Assembly: GCA_014529385.2 (NCBI GenBank)
Contig: CM043945.1
Coordinates: forward strand, 93,938,612-94,002,611
DNA from: Adiantum capillus-veneris
Lineage: Eukaryota; Streptophyta; Polypodiopsida; Polypodiales; Pteridaceae
Length of the DNA: 64,000 nucleotides
Direction: 5' to 3'
Shown here in pieces: positions 34,888 to 46,403 of this stretch. Position numbers and translations under genes: made by a program. Numbering within the stretch: position 1 is the first letter of the stretch; the number at the start of each line of letters is the position of its first letter. The notes below the pieces were generated by a model. It did not search any database. It was not told where the DNA came from and saw nothing but the letters and a program-made list of their open reading frames with translations.

Positions 34888-35650
34888 ATGGAAAGTAGCG
34901 ATGGATCGGACGCTAGTGATGGGAGTAAAAAGATAGATGTACCTCCTCACTATTGTAAGTACACCATTCAGGAAAGAAAATTGGTGGTCCAGCAACCGAT
35001 GAGAGAGCCTAAATCCAACAAGTCCTATGATGGGCCAGAGAACACCAAGAAAATAGACCTAGCAGAACCGGGAGAAAGTCCTCGACCTGCTTACATTGCT
35101 ACTGATCTAAGCCAGGAAGAAGAGGACTTACTGATCAAAACGCTTAAAGAATTTCGTGATGTATTTGCTTGGTCATACAAAGATCTAAAGGGGGTGGATC
35201 CTAACATTTGTGAACATTCTATCCCTCTGAAGTCGGATGTTAAGCCAAGCAAACAACGTCCGTACACATACAATGAGACATTTGCCAAAAGGATCAAGGA
35301 CGAGATAGACAAACTTATGGATGTCGAATTTATTTATGAGATAGAGCACACTGAATGGGTGTCGCCGATCGTGGTGGTACCTAAGAAAAACGGGAAATTA
35401 CGGGTGTGTGTGAATCTCAAGAAGGTAAATGCATCAGCAATAAGGGACAATTATCCTCTTCGTATCATGGAACACGTCCTGGAACGAGTAGCAGGCAAGC
35501 AGGCCTATAGCTTTATGGACGGATTCTCTAGTTATAACCAATTGGGGTCAAACTAGAAGATCAGTACAAAATAGTGTTTGCAACAGAATGGGGCATATAT
35601 GCATTTAGGGCAATGCTAATGGAATTACCACTGATGAAGACAAGGTAAAG
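34888..35650 (+). pseudogene. pol: E2 reverse transcriptase with catalytic core deleted
   Basis: N-terminal RT segments are clear: FRDVFAWSYKDLKGVDP, VSPIVVVPKKNGKLRVCVN, YSFMDGFSSYNQ. After ATEWGIYAFRAM (about 35590-35625) the sequence jumps to a GITTDEDKVKVI segment, which normally lies about 75 residues further on. The Y/F-x-D-D box and surrounding fingers/palm are therefore missing. A TAG near 35556 adds a frame break. This copy cannot have polymerised DNA since the deletion. Confidence 0.82.
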
Positions 35651-36300
35651 GTGATCATAGAATTGCTAAGACCAAACACTGTACAAGAGGTACAATCATT
35701 TATGGGACATTGTGGATACTGCCGACGTTTTATCTACATGTATGCTGTAATAGCAAAACCCTTGTATAGTCTGATCACGATCTTCATATGGACCGAGGAA
35801 TGTGAGGAGTCATTCCAGAAATCAAAAGATGCATTGGTATTTGCACCAATTCTAAAAGCACCAGATTGGTCAAAGATTTTCCATGTACATGTAGATGCTT
35901 CGGCATTTGCAATAGGCTGTATATTAGCACAACCAGGAGAGGGTAATACAGATTTTCCCATTAGTTATGCTAGTAGACAACTCAACACCGCAGAGAAGCA
36001 TTATACCACCACTGAAAGTGAAGGATTAGGTATGATATACGCGGTAAAGAAATTTCGTCATTATTTGCTTGCGAACAAATTTACATTTTTTGTGGATCAT
36101 CAGGCACTTCTGTACTTAGTAAACAAACCTTGTAACACGGGATGAATTGTAAGATGGTTCATTGTGTTGCTGGAGTTTGATTTTACGGTAGTAGTAAAGA
36201 AAGGAAAAACTCATCAAATAGCAGACCACCTTTCTCGATTACTAAATGGAGAAAAGGCTACTGGTGTAGATGATGATCTCCCAGACACATACCTGTTTAA
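35651..36300 (+). pseudogene. pol: E2 RNase H
   Basis: Ty3-type RNase H after the RT connection (QSFMGHCGYCRRFI). FHVHVDASAFAIGCILAQ carries the first Asp, KHYTTTESEGLGMIYAVKKF the Glu, FTFFVDHQALLYL the second Asp, and THQIADHLSRLL the last Asp. A TGA at 36143-36145 interrupts it. It removes RNA from the hybrid during cDNA synthesis. Confidence 0.82.
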
Positions 36301-37976
36301 TATAGAGATGGTACCAAAATGGTCAGAGCAGATTATTCCGTTGTTGACATATGGAATGAATCTTGACGAAAGACACACGGTGGAAGATGTTAGACAAGCA
36401 CAAAATTACACTATGCTTGCGGGAAGAATGTATAATCATGGTAACAATGGGATTCTCAGGTTGTGTATAGGCCTAGAGGAGTACGGCGCGTATCTAGAGG
36501 AGAAACATACACAAACAAGGGGTTTCCATCGAGGAAATCAAATAACCTATGAACGATGATGAAGACTTGGAGTGTAGGCGATGTAGCTAATTACATCAAG
36601 AAATGCAACTTTTTCATAACCAATACAAATGTGGATTATGCCACATTATATCAAGTGACGATAGCACCCGCATGGAGTCATGCTATTGTGGAATATTTGA
36701 CTAATAAGGAGTTGCCAGGAGATTGGTCTAAAGCTAGACAAAAGGCTTTACAAATCGAAGCGAATAGGTATACCATCATTAGTGACCAATTGTATAAAAG
36801 AGGAACTGATGACCAGTTAAGGATAGTTCCTCATGAAAATGACTACTTTCCATTATTGGAGCAAGCCCATGCAGGCATAGCAGGAGGTCATTTTTCAGCG
36901 TAGAGAACTGTAAAAATCATCATGATTGTAGGCATATGGTGGCTGACCATGATTCAAGATGTAGCAGAATTTGTGAAAATGTGTGATGAATGTCAACGCA
37001 CTAAGGTGTCAGTTAAAAGAGACCACATGCCTTTAAGACCAACGATGAGTTCTCGAGCATTTTCTAAATGGGGATTGGACTTTGTTGGTCCTATTACTCC
37101 ACCAGCTTATTGTTCACAAGCACAATACATCATAGTGGCCACTGATTATATGACCAAATGGGTGGAAGCAAAAGCCACAAAGAAAGCAGATGCTAGAATC
37201 ACAACACAATTCTTATATGAATATTTGTTTACACGATATGGCCTTCCAATTGAACTGGTGAGTGATAGAGGGACACACTTTGTAAATGAAGTTATTGAAC
37301 ATCTCTTGACTGAGTTTATGGTAATTCATCACAAATCTGCACCCTACCATCCACAAGCCAATGGCCAAGCAGAAGCAACCAACAAAATACTGTGCACAGT
37401 TCTAACAAAACTGGTTAGTGAAACAAGGACGGGCTGGGATCAAATGCTACATTCAGCATTGTGGGCTTATTGAGTTGCATCTAAAACAACACTCAATGCT
37501 ACACCGTTTAATATGGTGTATGGGTTAAATGCAATACTGCCTATTGAGTTTTTGATTCCAATGCTAAGGGTAGCTAAATGGTTGGACTAGACGGGCCATG
37601 AGCTTTTAGAAAGGTTAGATGACCTAGAAAACTAAATGAGTTACGACTCAATGCAGTAGCAGCCATTTTTGCAAAAAAAAGACCACAGAAAGAGTTTTTT
37701 GACAAACATGTCAAAAACAAGGACTTTAAAACATGGGACTATGTCTTGGTATACACCCTTAAACAGCATGCCAAGAAGCTAAAGAAAAGAGGAATGGGGC
37801 CTTATTTGATCCAAGAAATATCGTCTAGTGGAGCAATAAAACTGTCGACACTAGATGGAAAAGAAATGCCGAATTGGATTAGTGGGTGTCGTTTGAAAAA
37901 GTATCATCTACCTCTAACTCCTGGGATGTTGTTTCAATTACATTATGAAAAAGCCTATAGACAAGAACAACAATGA
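36301..37976 (+). pseudogene. pol: E2 integrase
   Basis: HHCC region: QAHAGIAGGHFS then CDECQRTKV (about 36860-37005), split by a stop at 36901. Core: KWGLDFVGPITPP (first Asp about 37078), IELVSDRGTHFVN (second Asp), HPQANGQAEATNK (Glu). A TGA follows SALWAY at 37471, and the GPY/F-like module is in another frame near 37796 (RGMGPYLIQEIS). Several later stops. Typical of Tat/Athila-type integrases without chromodomain. Confidence 0.85.
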
Positions 37977-38048
37977 GTTCATGACCAAGCACAACAAGAA
38001 GCCAAGGAACGTATTTCTAAGCAAAAGAAGTTTCTAAGGACAATAAAC

Positions 38049-38807
38049 ATGGTCACACTAATGATGACTAAAGAATATCCTCTTCCAACATTCCAAACAA
38101 TCGAAGCGGATATACAAAGCAAAGAATTAGCAAAGACAATCACAGACTTTATGGCTCAGGACGAGAGCACTATTGACACTTTAAAAAATACGTGGTGTAG
38201 TCCTTACATAAAAGCATATGCAGGCACAGAACAAGTAGAAATCTATGCATTTCTTGACACTCGGGCGAAATTGAGTGTCATCAGCTTTGAGCTCTTTCAA
38301 AAACTTGGACCTATGATGAAATTCCCAGATACACACAGGTTGAAAGTAGCATCGGGTGATGAGGTGACCACGTTGTGGTCTATTATGTTACTAATCATAG
38401 TGCAAGGGCACACGTACACTCATAAGTTCCATGTGCTGCCACCAATTAGATCAGCAACGCCGTGTATCTTAGCAGTGTCATGGATAAAAGCTAACAGGGT
38501 ATTCATTGATTTGGATACTAATGAAGCACTGTTCAAAAATGAAAACTTTTCAGAACCCTTCTTATCATATGATAAATATATGTCAATGTGGAGACAGGAG
38601 TCAATACATCCGCAACACACTAATCAACAACAATCAAAGTTTGGATGGCAAGAAATGTATTATCAAAAACCAACAATCATGCAAGGAACCAGGCAAGTTT
38701 GGGTGCGACGTACAGATCTAGCCGAGGCACAATTTAATCAAGGGCAGATATATCAAGTTTGGCTCAATCAAGACATCTTAATTCTTGTAAAGGAGTTGAC
38801 AGAATAA
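38049..38807 (+). pseudogene. E2 second, retropepsin-like ORF downstream of integrase
   Basis: A 252-codon open frame after integrase. Residues 60-160 look like a retropepsin fold: VEIYAFLDTRAKLSVIS at the catalytic position (family D-T/S-G-A; here the Gly is Arg), a VASGDEVTTLWSIMLLIIV strand pair, and ATPCILAVSWIKANRVFID, matching the family I-L-G-x-x-W-L-x-x-x-x-A-x-I-D. The C-terminal 90 residues are Gln-rich with no match. A second protease-like domain after integrase is not in the usual Ty3 gene order. With D-T-R it may be non-catalytic, either by decay or as a binding fold. The frame may continue at about 38820-38940 (segment RIRNGLYWYGVQI). Confidence 0.6.
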
Positions 38808-39411
38808 AAGACAAAACACCCAACTCCAGCAAATCTTCAAAGAACAATTACTAACAAGAAGAATCCGCAACGGACTATATTGGTATGGCGTCCAAATTAC
38901 CAATTCAGAACGAGCCAACAAAATAGGTATGGATGCCAAAGAAGACCAATGAGAAATTGTCTACAACTGTCAATGATAAGCTAGACCATATAGCCATCAC
39001 GCGGAAACACTAGCGTCCACGACAAAAAACATGAAGATTTGTACAACCAAAGTCAACAAAAAGATATGGAAACGAAAGAAAGTTCAACCTGAACATGCAA
39101 CAAAGAATACAACCATATTGACTTCAGCGGAGGCACAATCAAAAGTTCATACACCTTGGAAGACCATCAAACGGAGAGCAGCATAATTACAACTTCTTAT
39201 TGCCAAGTCAGGTTACCAGAGGAAACCTCACCAACGAATGCCAATAAGTGTATCGCTTATACCTTCCTCTTACACCGCATAATTTTTTTACTAAATGCAT
39301 TGACTGTGCATGCATATAGGGATACTTTACAAGGCCTGCATTAGCATGAGTTAACACCCATGTACAACACATACCCTTGACGATACCCTATCGTCCGAGA
39401 GGACTCCGACC

Positions 39412-39424
39412 AGGAGGGGGGGAG
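39412..39424 (+). other. Internal polypurine tract of E2
   Basis: AGGAGGGGGGGAG, like the tracts that precede LTRs in E2 (52595-52609) and E5 (16951-16964), but followed by GCATTCC rather than an LTR. It could be a second (central) plus-strand primer or the fossil end of an element to which the downstream module was added. Confidence 0.6.
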
Positions 39425-40069
39425 GCATTCCAAATGCGGACTCACGTCATATATTAGAGGGCAATGTTTGTGATTGTTTTTTCAACCATTTTTGCGTTTT
39501 ATTGTGTGATTTTTGGGACAAGAATATGCCCTCGTAATTAATGTAAAGCAAGTCAAAACTGGCCAAAAACCGTCGAAAAACAACAAAAAAATAGGCCAAG
39601 GTTGACGATTGAGAGTGAGTAGACGAGAGAAAAGTGAGCTACAAAGTGTTTTTCTATTCATTGATATTTTTATAGGTTAGAATTGCTATTTTTGGGCAAT
39701 TTTGGGATTGTTTTGCTTTATTTTAGCCTTTTTCTAGCAAAAAATATAGAAAAAAATCCATAATCTAGATAAAAACACAACAGAAGAGATGCCTGATCAG
39801 AGCAAGGTAAAGAAGACATAGAAAAAATATGGAGTGCAAATTTGACATGGCAAAAATGGCCATCGTCAAGACGGGACCTCCAAAAGGAGAAATTTGCAAA
39901 AATTGTAGAACTCGAGCAAACAAGGTCCAAATCAGGAAATTTGCGAGCCTAAACCGCATCTCGCAAAAATTTTATTTACACAGGTAAAAGATGGAAAAAT
40001 TTCATGTCAGAGCCTCGATCACATATAGGGAGGCTAGGAAAGAAATCTCTCATTTGAATCATTTTCCAT

Positions 40070-40109
<40 letters not shown>

Positions 40110-41005
40110 CTCCCTACAGCATCTGAGACTTCCAGGAGCTCATCCATCGTGCATGCTCACCAGATCGACATCAGATATGAGAGGTATGCTCGTCAACACT
40201 GAATACAAGTGTTGTTTACTTCAGTTAGTCGCAAAACCTCGCCAGCACCACCATCACAACCTGTGCACACATACTGTAGACCGGTTGTTAGGAAGACCTA
40301 GAGGCCACCAAATGGAACCAAAATTGAAATTCACAATGCCTATAGCTTAGGGAACAAACCTATAACTCCAGATAGCACAAAAGAATCATCCCAAAAAACC
40401 CTAATTTCAAAGGGCCTGCAGAAGGACAGCTGACCCAAAGTGATCGGAAATGAGCCAAAACTCATAGGTAGCATGCTGTCCAATAACCTCGACAAACCAA
40501 CCGAAGGGTTAGACCATGAAAAAGTTAATCCAAGGTAGACTTAGAGCCTCTATCTGACAAAGACTGCGCAAAGCGTCACGAAGCTCTAACGGGCCAACCA
40601 GGTGACCAAATGACACCAAATTTGACAGGGTACATCCTAAGGATGTCAACTACGAGTTGGAATGTTTCCACTCAAGAAGAAGCACTTCCACGAGGACAAA
40701 CGCCAACAACAGGCCAGAAAAGAATCCAAATGATCGTTCTTGGTGACGTAAGCACCAAAAGAACAACCGACTGCTCCGACGGAAGGTCAAAAGGAAAGAA
40801 AAGTTCAGCTTGAGTCATACAATGACAGAAAGTACGGTGACCATCACCTAATTGGTCTACTCCGATTCCAGAAACAGCTAAGTGCTACCAACAGGGAGTA
40901 CACTTTCTGAAATTGGTTAAGACTTAATGTGTGTGTCTAGGAGAGCCTACAAACATCAGGGGAACTAACAAACTACAAAAAGAGGAAAAAAATGACAACT
41001 TAGTG

Positions 41006-41738
41006 AGTCTATCGCGATAGACTCACCAATACACATGGAAACAGGGAAAATTGATTTTGACTTAACCAATGGGACTAACTAGGCCTATTAACCCCAGATA
41101 TCAAGTAAAATTGCAAATATTGCTCCATCTTGACAAACTTATTAGTCTATCGCGATAGACTCATTAATCTATCTTGGGGTGGACCTTTTCAAAAATCCTC
41201 TCAGGGGCAGGCTTATGACAGTATATGAAGGCACTACACCAAATTTGAAACAAGATAGACTCTTAAGGTAAGGGGAGATAGACTTGACAGATGGCTCAGA
41301 ATTAGAACAGGACAGATAAAGTCTAGATGCACATGTGAGAGGCCAAGGGACCTCATATCAACTAGAAGAAGGCAGACAATGGACCACAGATCAAAAAGAG
41401 GATAATTTGAGCATAACTCCCAGTCTATCGTGATAGACTAAGCATAATGACACAGGGCCATTTGATCCAAAAATTGGAATCAACAGTTGGCTTCAGCATG
41501 GTGCAAGAAGGCTACCCACAAAGTTTGAGCCCAAAACAACAAAAAAGAGGGAGATAGCCCAACAACTCCTTGGAGGGATTCTGAAGAAATGAAAGTTGAT
41601 CCAAAAGGGGGTCACTTGACATCCATTAGAAATGGAAATGAAATCAGTTCATATATAGGCCATGGGGAATCTGAGTGTGAAGTCACATGTGAAGAATAAC
41701 TCCCCTATGAGAAGATAGCGAGTCTATCACGATAGACT
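41006..41738. repeat. Palindrome array 2 of E2 (four copies)
   Basis: AGTCTATCGCGATAGACT exactly at 41006-41023 and 41144-41161; centre CGTG at 41422-41439; centre CACG at 41721-41738. Spacings are 138, 278 and 299 bp. The motif and period are the same as in the first leader. Confidence 0.93.
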
Positions 41739-42004
41739 CAGCAAAGTGTGAACTTGGGCTGATTATGAAACGTAACCATATGGAGAGTTTGGATACCCTA
41801 TTCACATGTACCACACAAATTTTCAAAGAATTTGGACACATTCTCCTTCATCAACAGCATTAATTTGAAGCTGTCAGAGTTGAACACTAAAAAGACTTGT
41901 CTATCTGCTAACATTTTCCACTAACTCATCTTGGGACTAAGAGGGCTCAACTAGATGCATGCTTAAGTAATAATCAATTTAGAAAAGAGGTACTATGTTT
42001 ATAC

Positions 42005-42028
42005 ATTAACCATTACTTGTGGATACAG
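42005..42028 (+). promoter_or_regulatory. Possible 3' splice site before aORF
   Basis: A CATTAAC branch-point-like heptamer at 42004-42010 and TTGTGGATACAG ending at 42028; the first ATG of the aORF is at 42034, six bases on. Paired with the donor in the LTR it would make a subgenomic RNA. Inferred from consensus only. Confidence 0.35.
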
Positions 42029-42033
42029 GATCC

Positions 42034-43742
42034 ATGGATGCTTCTCCGGGAAAAAGAAAAGGCAAGAACCTGGCAACGGAGTGTGCATTACCCTATACAC
42101 TTCTACACAATTCATTAAAGCCAGCAGTCACATGGATACCTGTAGAAGCGCAAGAGGCAGCAGCTTTCCAAATCTACCAAGGTTCCTATGTGGATGGCAA
42201 AGGAAATTTAGTGGATATAGTAATGATCCCCAAGGAGGCAGAAAACTACCTGAAAAGATCACCGCAAAGATCATGGCTGAAGAAAGTTGGCTTATGGAAC
42301 TTTGTTTCACTACCACTAGTGGGAATAGATTTCAAGAGGGTACAATAACTAATTGAGACTATCCAAGAAGACAGAACTTGCAGGGTTGCAGGCATGGATA
42401 ATGAGATGATGGAGATTCAGATCACCAAGGAAATCATCAAAGAAGCGTTAAAATTGTCTGATCAGGGAGCCAACATGAGAGAAAGAAGGAAGAATCTCAC
42501 AGTCTGCAAAGATCCAAACTACCGTCTTTTGAACTCATAGCAAACCCAGAAGTGAGGGAACTGACACAGGTATACAGTCAATGTTTGTTGAGCTACATCA
42601 AGAGACCGCCTAGATACACTACACCACACGGGGTCATCTCAACAACAATGACCTGGGCTATGGGAATGACACATGATTTATATATAGATCATGCATCGTA
42701 TCTATTTGAGGAAGTCACAAAGCTACAGCAGGACAAGCCAAATTATATTGCAGGAGGAGAAGTACTCACCAGAATGATATACCGTGCCATAGGAGCGACA
42801 AATCAGCTACCACCTGCTCCTCAACAAAATGACTGGCTGGTGCTACGAGAGAATATTGAAGATAGACCACAAAGGCGAGTACCTCCGTCTACTAACACCA
42901 TTGGAGGACGCACGCTGGAAAGAGTCACCAGAAGTACACAGGAAAAGAGGGAAGAAGAAAGAAAAGCTAAAGAAGAGAACTTGAGATTAAAGAAGTGGAA
43001 AGCAGAAATTGAGAACAACACCAGATTGCAGATGGTAGCAAAGATGGAAAGAATGCTAGAAGGATTTTTACTAGAAAGATCTCTACGAGGCGATGTAGAC
43101 GCCACTTGGAGACCCTCTAGTAGCACTTACACATTAAGAACAAAGAATAAACACAATCCAGATTTTGAGCTGGATTGGTTTGAGAGATACATCCAAGAGA
43201 GGAATGCTACGGATGAGCCAGAACTGCCACTTGAAGAGGAGGATCTCCAAACCTTAAGAGATCAATTGAGGCCAACTACACGAGATGAGGAAACACCACC
43301 TCCATCTCCAAGGCCAGAGACAAGTGAAAGGCAACCAACTCCACCTGTTGACTCTCCTCCGCATTCAGAGAGCTCACATCATGATGAGAGAGTTCCCACA
43401 CCACCCAAATAGAGAAGAAGAAGAAAGGACAGATGGCCATCTAAACACTGGAACAATATCACACCTTGATAAAGGCAAGCACATAGAGGTAGATATGACA
43501 AGAGAAAAAGCTTCCTCCTCTCAAGAAATTGAGTTGGAAGCTACTATAAGCCTGTATTTACAGTCAATGGAGACTCTACTAAACCAAATAAGACTGCACA
43601 GTCATCAGAACAGGGCTAACAAAAAGAAATTGGAAACAACCCATCAAGAGGTTTTGAACTTGCAAGTGAAAAGAGATGACAACCTTAAACTGATCAGCAT
43701 TAAAGATGCTGAGATCTTGGGTCTCAAAAGCAGAGTAAACGT
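42034..43742 (+). pseudogene. E2 aORF, 5' part
   Basis: Starts MDASPGKRKGKNL. Segments WIPVEAQEAAAFQIYQGSYV and WLKKVGLWNF, then after a stop at 42346 MEIQITKEIIKEALKLS; a shift near 42540 leads into the clean frame 42552-43412. There the segment HGVISTTMTWAMGMTHDLYI and GGEVLTRMIYRAIGATNQLP recall plant transposon-associated proteins whose exact family I cannot name. A helical, charged stretch and a Pro-rich acidic tail follow. Another shift near 43410 leads into a coiled-coil frame that runs to the E4 insertion at 43742. Confidence 0.7.
43738..43742. repeat. Target-site duplication of E4, left copy (AACGT)
   Basis: AACGT, matched by AACGT at 50888-50892. Removing E4 with one copy leaves the aORF coiled-coil frame continuous, which supports the site. 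Confidence 0.75.
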
Positions 43743-44975
43743 TCATAGACCGCTTTTGGCGTGTACAAAGTAGCCTTTATATGCATGTTCATATGTACAA
43801 AAAGATGTAAATACATGCATTTGGGAGCTTTGCAACGTGGTTTCAAGTTCGGAAAAAGGTGCAACGTGTGCACATTGTAAATATGCGTGCTTGCGTGTCG
43901 GCAGTCAAGCATACGTACATGCCTGGATAGGGTATCGGGGCCTTGGATATAGTTGTAGCTGGCTTATTTTGGCTCTATATAATGTTTTTGAGCTTTCTAG
44001 AATGGAAATAATGCAAGTGACAAGTGTGGGTACTCTCATCCCGCTCGAGAAGTTTGACACATGCGATAACTGTCTATTTGCGGCGCCTGATCTGCGGTGA
44101 TACGTGCATCGCCCTAGAAGTGGTCAAAAATGGAATGTGGGGATTTGGAAATGTTCTTTGGGTCTCAAGGATAAAGAGTACAAAATTTGGTGAATTTTGG
44201 AGTCCGTTTGGGGTTTTACCCGTGAAAAATGCCCGCCAGGGGTCAAAACTGGTTAAAACTGGGCCAAGAAAGGTCAAAAAATGGTAAAAAAAGGTGTGAA
44301 ATGGCTTGAAATTGCCACATCAGTGACACTGCCATGAGTGCTTGGGCTGAAGGAGCATTTTGGAAGCCAGGTTTGGGCACTTTCACCTCTCTGTGTGGGG
44401 AAGGAAGCAGGGTTCCTACAGGTGGTCTAGTGCAGTCCCGTTGCGTTCTTGTCCTGTTTTCGAGTGTATGGAGGAGTGAATGAGAGCTTTCTCTCTTCAA
44501 TTTTGCACTTGGGAGAGTCTATGGAAGTTCTGAGGTTTCCATGGATGTGTGTGTGAAAGGAATTGAGGGAAAAAGGTGCGGCTTTCTGCAAGACTATGTG
44601 ACCCTGTATCGGTGCCATTAGGGTTGGCGCTACTCCAAAGAGTCCAACAGAGTGGAGTTTGGTGAAGCTTTTGCAATGGTTTGAGAGTGGCCTTTTGTGG
44701 CTGGAGTTTTTGGGTTTTTGATGGTTTTTCTTGTATATTTTGGTCACCATCAAGCATGATATCCAAGGTTGATCACCTCGACTCACCTAGTAGTGTCTGC
44801 GGGCAGGCAAGGGCTTGTAGGTCGAGGCATTTGGAGTTTGAATTGAGTTTGTGGGTAGAATTTTTAGGGAGATTTTGAGTGGTGGTGAGTGAGGTGAGGA
44901 ATTTAAGTAAATTCCTTGTATTGTGTTGAGTTTTCTGGGTGTGTGAGTGTGCACACGACATGTTTTGCTCCATCA
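43743..44975 (+). repeat. E4 5' LTR
   Basis: Begins TCATAGACCGC (3' copy TGATAGACCGC, so the terminal TG is mutated here) and ends CCATCA. TATATAAT at about 43976. Aligns with 49666-50887 throughout. Confidence 0.88.
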
Positions 44976-44980
44976 TCCTT

Positions 44981-44999
44981 TGGCGATCCCGCTGGGGAG
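44981..44999 (+). other. E4 primer-binding site
   Basis: TGGCGATCCCGCTGGGGAG, five bases after the LTR, has the form of a plant PBS (TGG...GGGGA). The tRNA is not assigned. Confidence 0.6.
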
Positions 45000-45143
45000 C
45001 GGAAATTTGCTGGTTGTGCACACAGGTGAAGCGGTTTTGCTGTGTAGTTTGAGCTTCATTGAAGAAAAGTGGTGGTTTGGTTGAGGTGCAAGAATTCAAC
45101 TTTTGTGGAGTTACTCACGCAAGGGAGAAGCGACTCCGAAGAG

Positions 45144-46349
45144 ATGGATTATAGTCGGCCAGTGTTCACAGGGAAGGAGGATGTGAAGGACTGGATTGCG
45201 GATTTCGAGTGGCATACGCTTGGTATGCACATTGTGAATGACGAAGCCAAGCTTCATGTATTTCCTCTTACGCTCAAAGGAGAAGCTCGGGAGTGGTTTG
45301 AAGGTTTAGAGGAAGAAAAAAAGCAAACATGGGAGCAAGTGAAGCTGGCAATTTTTGACAGGTTTGGGAAGAAACTAACCGCAACAGAAGCGACAACGAA
45401 ATTGAGAGGTTTGCAGCAAGATGTTCATGCTAACTTTAAAGATTTTTTGCAACACTTCAAAGGACATTGGGTTCAATTAGAGGCGGCATCCCAAGTACTT
45501 CCAGGGTATTTCTTTAAAGTGCATCAGTTTATGGATTGTCTCCATCCAAGTGTAAGGGAGAAGGTCGATCAAGAGGAGCCTGCTACATTTAAAAGAGCTA
45601 TGGAAATTTCCAAGGCCAAGAGCAAGAAGATCAAGAGAAGGTGGGGGCAAGGCATGACACACGCTGAGCTAGTTGTGGTGCAACCAATGGTCCCTGTGAC
45701 AACGGATGATAGAGTGGAGAGAGTGGTTCAAGGTCCAGATCCTGTTACGGCCCGGGTTCTACATGATCTTGTCACTCAGTTGCAAGAATTAAGAATTAAC
45801 ATAATGAATAGAAACCAAAGAGAAGAGCGGCCAGCTGGGAGAGGTAGGGGACGAAGGCTACAAGGTAGATGCTACAATTGTGATGAAGAGGGTCACTACG
45901 CCCCTGATTGTCCTGAACCACCAAGAGAGAGAGGAGGGATATACCCCTTATATGGATGTGGTCGAGGAAGAATAGAAGAGAATCATCAAGAGCGGGCACT
46001 AGAAGCACCGTCGCCACAAAAACTGTTTCCTAGAAATGGAGAAGGTAGGGCTGTCAACATCATTACCCTTGAGCATAAAGATGTGGATGTTTTGGCCAAT
46101 AAGAGAGCTAGGCATGATAGGGAGAAAGAGACAGAAGAAGAGAGGGAAACAAGAGCAGGAAAAGGAAAGGCTAAGGTAGAAGACAAACCAGAAAGTAGCA
46201 AGAGGCGGCAAAGAAGGAAAATTGGTCCAAAGGACTACCTCCTTGGACAAGGTGTTGAAGACTATGATATTGTTGACGACATACGAAATCAAAAGGCAAA
46301 TATATCTTTTGGTCAGTTGGCGGCTTTGAACGCTAAATTGAAGAGGTAG
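45144..46349 (+). CDS. gag: E4 gag
   Basis: An open frame of 401 codons from ATG 45144 (MDYSRPVFTG); the frame is open upstream to 45069, but homology of the gag core begins here. The core has WIADFEWHTLG, LKGEAREWFEGL, FKDFLQHFKGHWVQLE and FMDCLHPSVREKV. The zinc knuckle CYNCDEEGHYAPDC (CX2CX4HX4C) is at about 45871-45912. The C-terminus is basic and Glu-rich with nuclear-localisation-like KRRQRRK. Forms the particle and packages the RNA. The only intact-looking retroelement gene in the window. Confidence 0.85.
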   Translation: MDYSRPVFTGKEDVKDWIADFEWHTLGMHIVNDEAKLHVFPLTLKGEAREWFEGLEEEKKQTWEQVKLAIFDRFGKKLTATEATTKLRGLQQDVHANFKDFLQHFKGHWVQLEAASQVLPGYFFKVHQFMDCLHPSVREKVDQEEPATFKRAMEISKAKSKKIKRRWGQGMTHAELVVVQPMVPVTTDDRVERVVQGPDPVTARVLHDLVTQLQELRINIMNRNQREERPAGRGRGRRLQGRCYNCDEEGHYAPDCPEPPRERGGIYPLYGCGRGRIEENHQERALEAPSPQKLFPRNGEGRAVNIITLEHKDVDVLANKRARHDREKETEEERETRAGKGKAKVEDKPESSKRRQRRKIGPKDYLLGQGVEDYDIVDDIRNQKANISFGQLAALNAKLKR

Positions 46350-46403
46350 TGGACCAAGTGTGTGAGTACGCGGCTTCCTTCCAAGAAGTAAAAGCGTCAA
46401 AGC

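Larger units (their letters stand above)
39425..42028 (+). other. E2 second leader, non-coding
   Basis: 2.6 kb without credible reading frames, between the internal purine tract and the aORF. Contains a (GT)n/(GA)n microsatellite at about 40071-40109 and the second palindrome array at 41006-41738. It ends in a plausible 3' splice site. Confidence 0.7.
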
